Shown one piece after another: positions 61,491 to 64,000 of a DNA stretch of 64,000 bases (the first letter of the stretch is position 1; every line of letters begins with the position of its first letter). The notes beneath the pieces were generated by a model. The model saw nothing but the letters and a program-made list of their open reading frames with translations, ran no database searches and was not told where the DNA came from. A program made the position numbers and the translations under genes. The DNA comes from Ammoniphilus resinae (GTDB taxonomy: Bacteria > Bacillota > Bacilli > Aneurinibacillales > RAOX-1), in assembly GCF_017873965.1 (NCBI RefSeq), contig NZ_JAGGKT010000008.1:62001-126000 (forward strand), read 5' to 3'.

Positions 61491-64000
61491 ATGAATAAGG
61501 TTCAACCGTTCAAGAAAGTTTTAGTTGCCAATCGCGGTGAAATTGCCATCCGCGTTTTTCGGGCTTGCACTGAGCTAGGAATTCGCACCGTAGCCGTCTA
61601 TTCTGAGCAGGATAATATTTCTTTACATCGATTTAAAGCAGATGAAGCTTATCTAATCGGTGAAGGAAAAGGTCCTATTGAGGCCTATCTGGACATCGAA
61701 AGCATTCTCGAAGTAGCCAAGAGAAATGATGTCGATGCCATCCACCCAGGCTACGGATTTCTCGCAGAAAATGCCGAGTTCGCTGTGAGATGCCAGGAAG
61801 AAGGAATCGTCTTTATTGGTCCAAATCCAGAGCATATTCAAATGTTTGGGGACAAGGTCGACGCCAGGGAAATGGCGGTTAAAGCAGGTATTCCTGTCAT
61901 TCCGGGTACCCCCCAACCGATCAGCAGCTACGAGGAAGCTGTTTCATTTGGACAACAACACGGTTATCCAATTATTATCAAGGCAGCATCTGGCGGTGGC
62001 GGACGAGGCATGCGCATTGTGCAGAGAGAAGAGCAACTCCAGGAAGCCCTTGATCGCGCACGTTCCGAAGCTAAATCGGCATTTGGCAATGCTGCCGTTT
62101 ACTTGGAAAAATACCTGGATAAGCCTAAGCACATTGAGGTACAAATCCTGGCCGACCGTTATGGACATGTCGTGCATTTATTTGAACGCGATTGTTCGAT
62201 TCAGCGCCGGCACCAAAAAGTTGTCGAAGTCGCACCAAGTGTTTCCCTACCTATTCAGCTTCGTGAGCAAATCAACCAGTCCGCACTCCAGCTTATGCAA
62301 AAAGCTGGCTACATCAACGCCGGAACTGTAGAGTTCCTAGTCACACCAGATAACCAATTTTATTTCATCGAAGTCAATCCACGTGTACAGGTCGAACATA
62401 CGATTACTGAAATGATTACAGGGATCGATATTGTGCAATCGCAAATTCGCATTGCTGAGGGATATGCTTTGCAGGATCCGGAGATCGGAATTAAATCTCA
62501 AGAACAAATATCGATTCGTGGTTATGCCATTCAATGCCGGGTAACCACCGAGGATCCAGCACGGAATTTTATCCCCGAAACCGGAAGGTTGCTAGCCTAC
62601 CGCTCAGGTGGTGGATTCGGTATTCGCTTGGATGCTGGAAATGGATATACCGGGGCTGTCATCACCCCCCATTATGATTCCTTGCTTGTAAAGGTTTCGG
62701 CGTGGGCCATGAACTACGGGCAAGCAGCAAATAAAATGTACCGTACCCTAACTGAATTCCGAATTCGCGGAGTCAAAACGAATATTCCATTCCTTGAAAA
62801 CGTCGTCCAGCACCCGAAGTTTTTAACGGGAGATTATAATACCTCTTTCATCGATACAACGGAGGAATTATTCGAATTCGCGGAACGAAAAGACCGCGGA
62901 ACGAAGCTTTTGACTTATATCGGGGAAACCATCGTAAATGGACACCCGGGACTGCCGAGGGGGAAAAAGCCAAACTTTGCTGATCCACGGATTCCGAATG
63001 TATCTTTCAAAACTTCCTATCCTGATGGAACGAAGCAAATCCTAGAGCAAAAAGGCGCGGCCGGTTTGGTAGAATGGATTAAGAATCAGGATCAGCTGTT
63101 ATTAACAGATACAACTTTCCGTGATGCCCACCAATCCCTGTTTGCTACCCGTTTCCGTACCTATGATATGGCGCAAATTGCGGAAGCAACAGGTAAACTG
63201 GCCTCCGGACTGTTCTCCCTGGAGATGTGGGGCGGAGCAACCTTTGATACCAGTATGAGATTTCTCAATGAGGATCCTTGGGATCGACTGCGCACACTTC
63301 GCGAGTTGATTCCGAATGTACTCTTCCAAATGCTTCTTAGAGGAGCAAATGCGGTGGGATATGCAAACTATCCTGATAACGTCATTCGGAAGTTTGTCCA
63401 ACTTTCGTCAGAAGCAGGCATCGATGTTTTCCGGATCTTTGACAGCTTGAACTGGATCGAAGGAATGCGTACAGCCATTGATTCTGTTTTAGAAAATGGA
63501 AAAATTGCAGAAGCTGCCATTTGCTATACCGGAGATATTCTCGATGCAAACCGGGACAAATACTCTCTAAAATATTATATAAATTTGGCCAAAGAATTGG
63601 AAAAGGCCGGGGCCCATATTTTGTGTATCAAAGATATGGCAGGTTTATTAAAACCGTATGCGGCTTATGAATTAATCCACAACTTAAAGCAAGAAGTCGG
63701 CATCCCTATTCACCTTCATACCCATGATTCAAGTGGAAACCAACTAGCTACTCTAATGAAGGCCTATGAAGCAGGAATTGACATTGTTGATGGAGCCATT
63801 AGCTCCATGTCCGGTTTTACTTCACAGCCTAGTTTAAATGGATTTGTTTCCGCCTTGAAAGGGCAAGTTAGAGAGCCAAAATTAAGTGAAACCAATTTAC
63901 AAAAACTTGCCGATTACTGGGAGGATGTAAGAGAGTATTATGGGGGCTTTGAAGGTGGGATGAAATCCCCAAGTTCTGAAGTTTACCTTCATGAAATGCC
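61491..64000 (+). CDS. pycA: Pyruvate carboxylase, N-terminal about 836 residues (3' end outside window)
   Basis: Anaplerotic enzyme; biotin- and ATP-dependent conversion of pyruvate to oxaloacetate. From ATG at 61491 with GGGGGAAG upstream. Biotin carboxylase domain (about 5-455): LVANRGEIAIR, ATP-grasp loop KAASGGGGRGMRIV, EVNPRVQVEHTITEM and R-rich Mg site. Then the carboxyltransferase domain (from about 530): LTDTTFRDAHQSLFATR, LEMWGGATFD, LRGANAVGY and a metal-binding HLHTHD. The biotinyl carrier domain should lie beyond the edge. It is a full-length single-chain type. The frame is open through 64000. Confidence 0.95.
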   Translation, partial: MNKVQPFKKVLVANRGEIAIRVFRACTELGIRTVAVYSEQDNISLHRFKADEAYLIGEGKGPIEAYLDIESILEVAKRNDVDAIHPGYGFLAENAEFAVRCQEEGIVFIGPNPEHIQMFGDKVDAREMAVKAGIPVIPGTPQPISSYEEAVSFGQQHGYPIIIKAASGGGGRGMRIVQREEQLQEALDRARSEAKSAFGNAAVYLEKYLDKPKHIEVQILADRYGHVVHLFERDCSIQRRHQKVVEVAPSVSLPIQLREQINQSALQLMQKAGYINAGTVEFLVTPDNQFYFIEVNPRVQVEHTITEMITGIDIVQSQIRIAEGYALQDPEIGIKSQEQISIRGYAIQCRVTTEDPARNFIPETGRLLAYRSGGGFGIRLDAGNGYTGAVITPHYDSLLVKVSAWAMNYGQAANKMYRTLTEFRIRGVKTNIPFLENVVQHPKFLTGDYNTSFIDTTEELFEFAERKDRGTKLLTYIGETIVNGHPGLPRGKKPNFADPRIPNVSFKTSYPDGTKQILEQKGAAGLVEWIKNQDQLLLTDTTFRDAHQSLFATRFRTYDMAQIAEATGKLASGLFSLEMWGGATFDTSMRFLNEDPWDRLRTLRELIPNVLFQMLLRGANAVGYANYPDNVIRKFVQLSSEAGIDVFRIFDSLNWIEGMRTAIDSVLENGKIAEAAICYTGDILDANRDKYSLKYYINLAKELEKAGAHILCIKDMAGLLKPYAAYELIHNLKQEVGIPIHLHTHDSSGNQLATLMKAYEAGIDIVDGAISSMSGFTSQPSLNGFVSALKGQVREPKLSETNLQKLADYWEDVREYYGGFEGGMKSPSSEVYLHEM

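Overview
The window looks like a chromosomal segment of an endospore-forming, naturally competent Bacillales bacterium. Evidence: a full comG pilus operon, a SleB-type spore cortex hydrolase, a LipM/GcvH lipoylation set, YlbF/YlbG, YlaN, FtsW and PycA homologues, strong AGGAGG-type ribosome sites and many intrinsic terminators. It is not a close Bacillus subtilis relative. It has a coenzyme-B12-dependent (class II) ribonucleotide reductase, a class I iron-sulfur fumarase, gcvH inside the glycine-cleavage operon, and intergenic palindromic repeats of a kind I associate (from memory) with Paenibacillaceae-like genomes. I see no prophage, insertion sequence, rRNA, tRNA or CRISPR array.

Layout. 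1-3.4 kb: the end of an uncharacterised gene, a LytS/LytR-type two-component system and a 50-residue protein. 3.4-9 kb: a calcineurin-like phosphoesterase, then nrdJ, split by a 1,166-nt group I intron that carries a LAGLIDADG homing endonuclease gene. Two NrdR-like boxes lie between nrdJ and the divergent dat gene. 9-15.4 kb: D-amino-acid aminotransferase, an aminotransferase/RidA pair, a large S-layer-homology protein and lipM. 15.4-20.4 kb: a 113-bp tandem palindromic repeat, then the gcvT-gcvH-gcvPA-gcvPB operon behind a tandem glycine riboswitch. 20.5-33.4 kb: SNF2 helicase and YqhG, YqzE, AroK, comGA-GG, a DapL/PatA-like aminotransferase, YlbG, YlbF/RicF and a helicase-associated-domain protein. 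33.5-45 kb: a PrcB-like lipoprotein, a multi-pass permease, a CBS protein, FtsW, an Asp23 protein, SleB, YlaN, an M42 peptidase and class I fumarase. 45-53 kb: a ScoC-like regulator, a phosphoesterase, a subtilisin-like lipoprotein, YpuI, pterin dehydratase, TatA and two GNAT acetyltransferases. 53-64 kb: a DUF1232 protein, a TrpXYZ-type ABC importer, an RluA pseudouridine synthase, an NlpC/P60 hydrolase, an OmpR-type two-component system and the start of pyruvate carboxylase.

The functional threads are one-carbon and lipoate metabolism (gcv and lipM), competence (comG and, by family, YlbF), spore and cell-envelope biology, and dNTP synthesis under probable NrdR control. The most informative non-coding object is the nrdJ intron. 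Its splice sites can be placed from a P1 helix with a U-G pair, a P10 helix, P4 and P7 core pairings, and the conserved protein sequence across the join. Other points for follow-up are the 113-bp tandem palindromes at 15.5 kb, a 120-bp palindrome that fills the gap before the response-regulator start at 60.7 kb, a small dispersed repeat family, and several short genes (50, 58 and 30 residues).

All functional calls rest on sequence reading and family knowledge; no database search was run.
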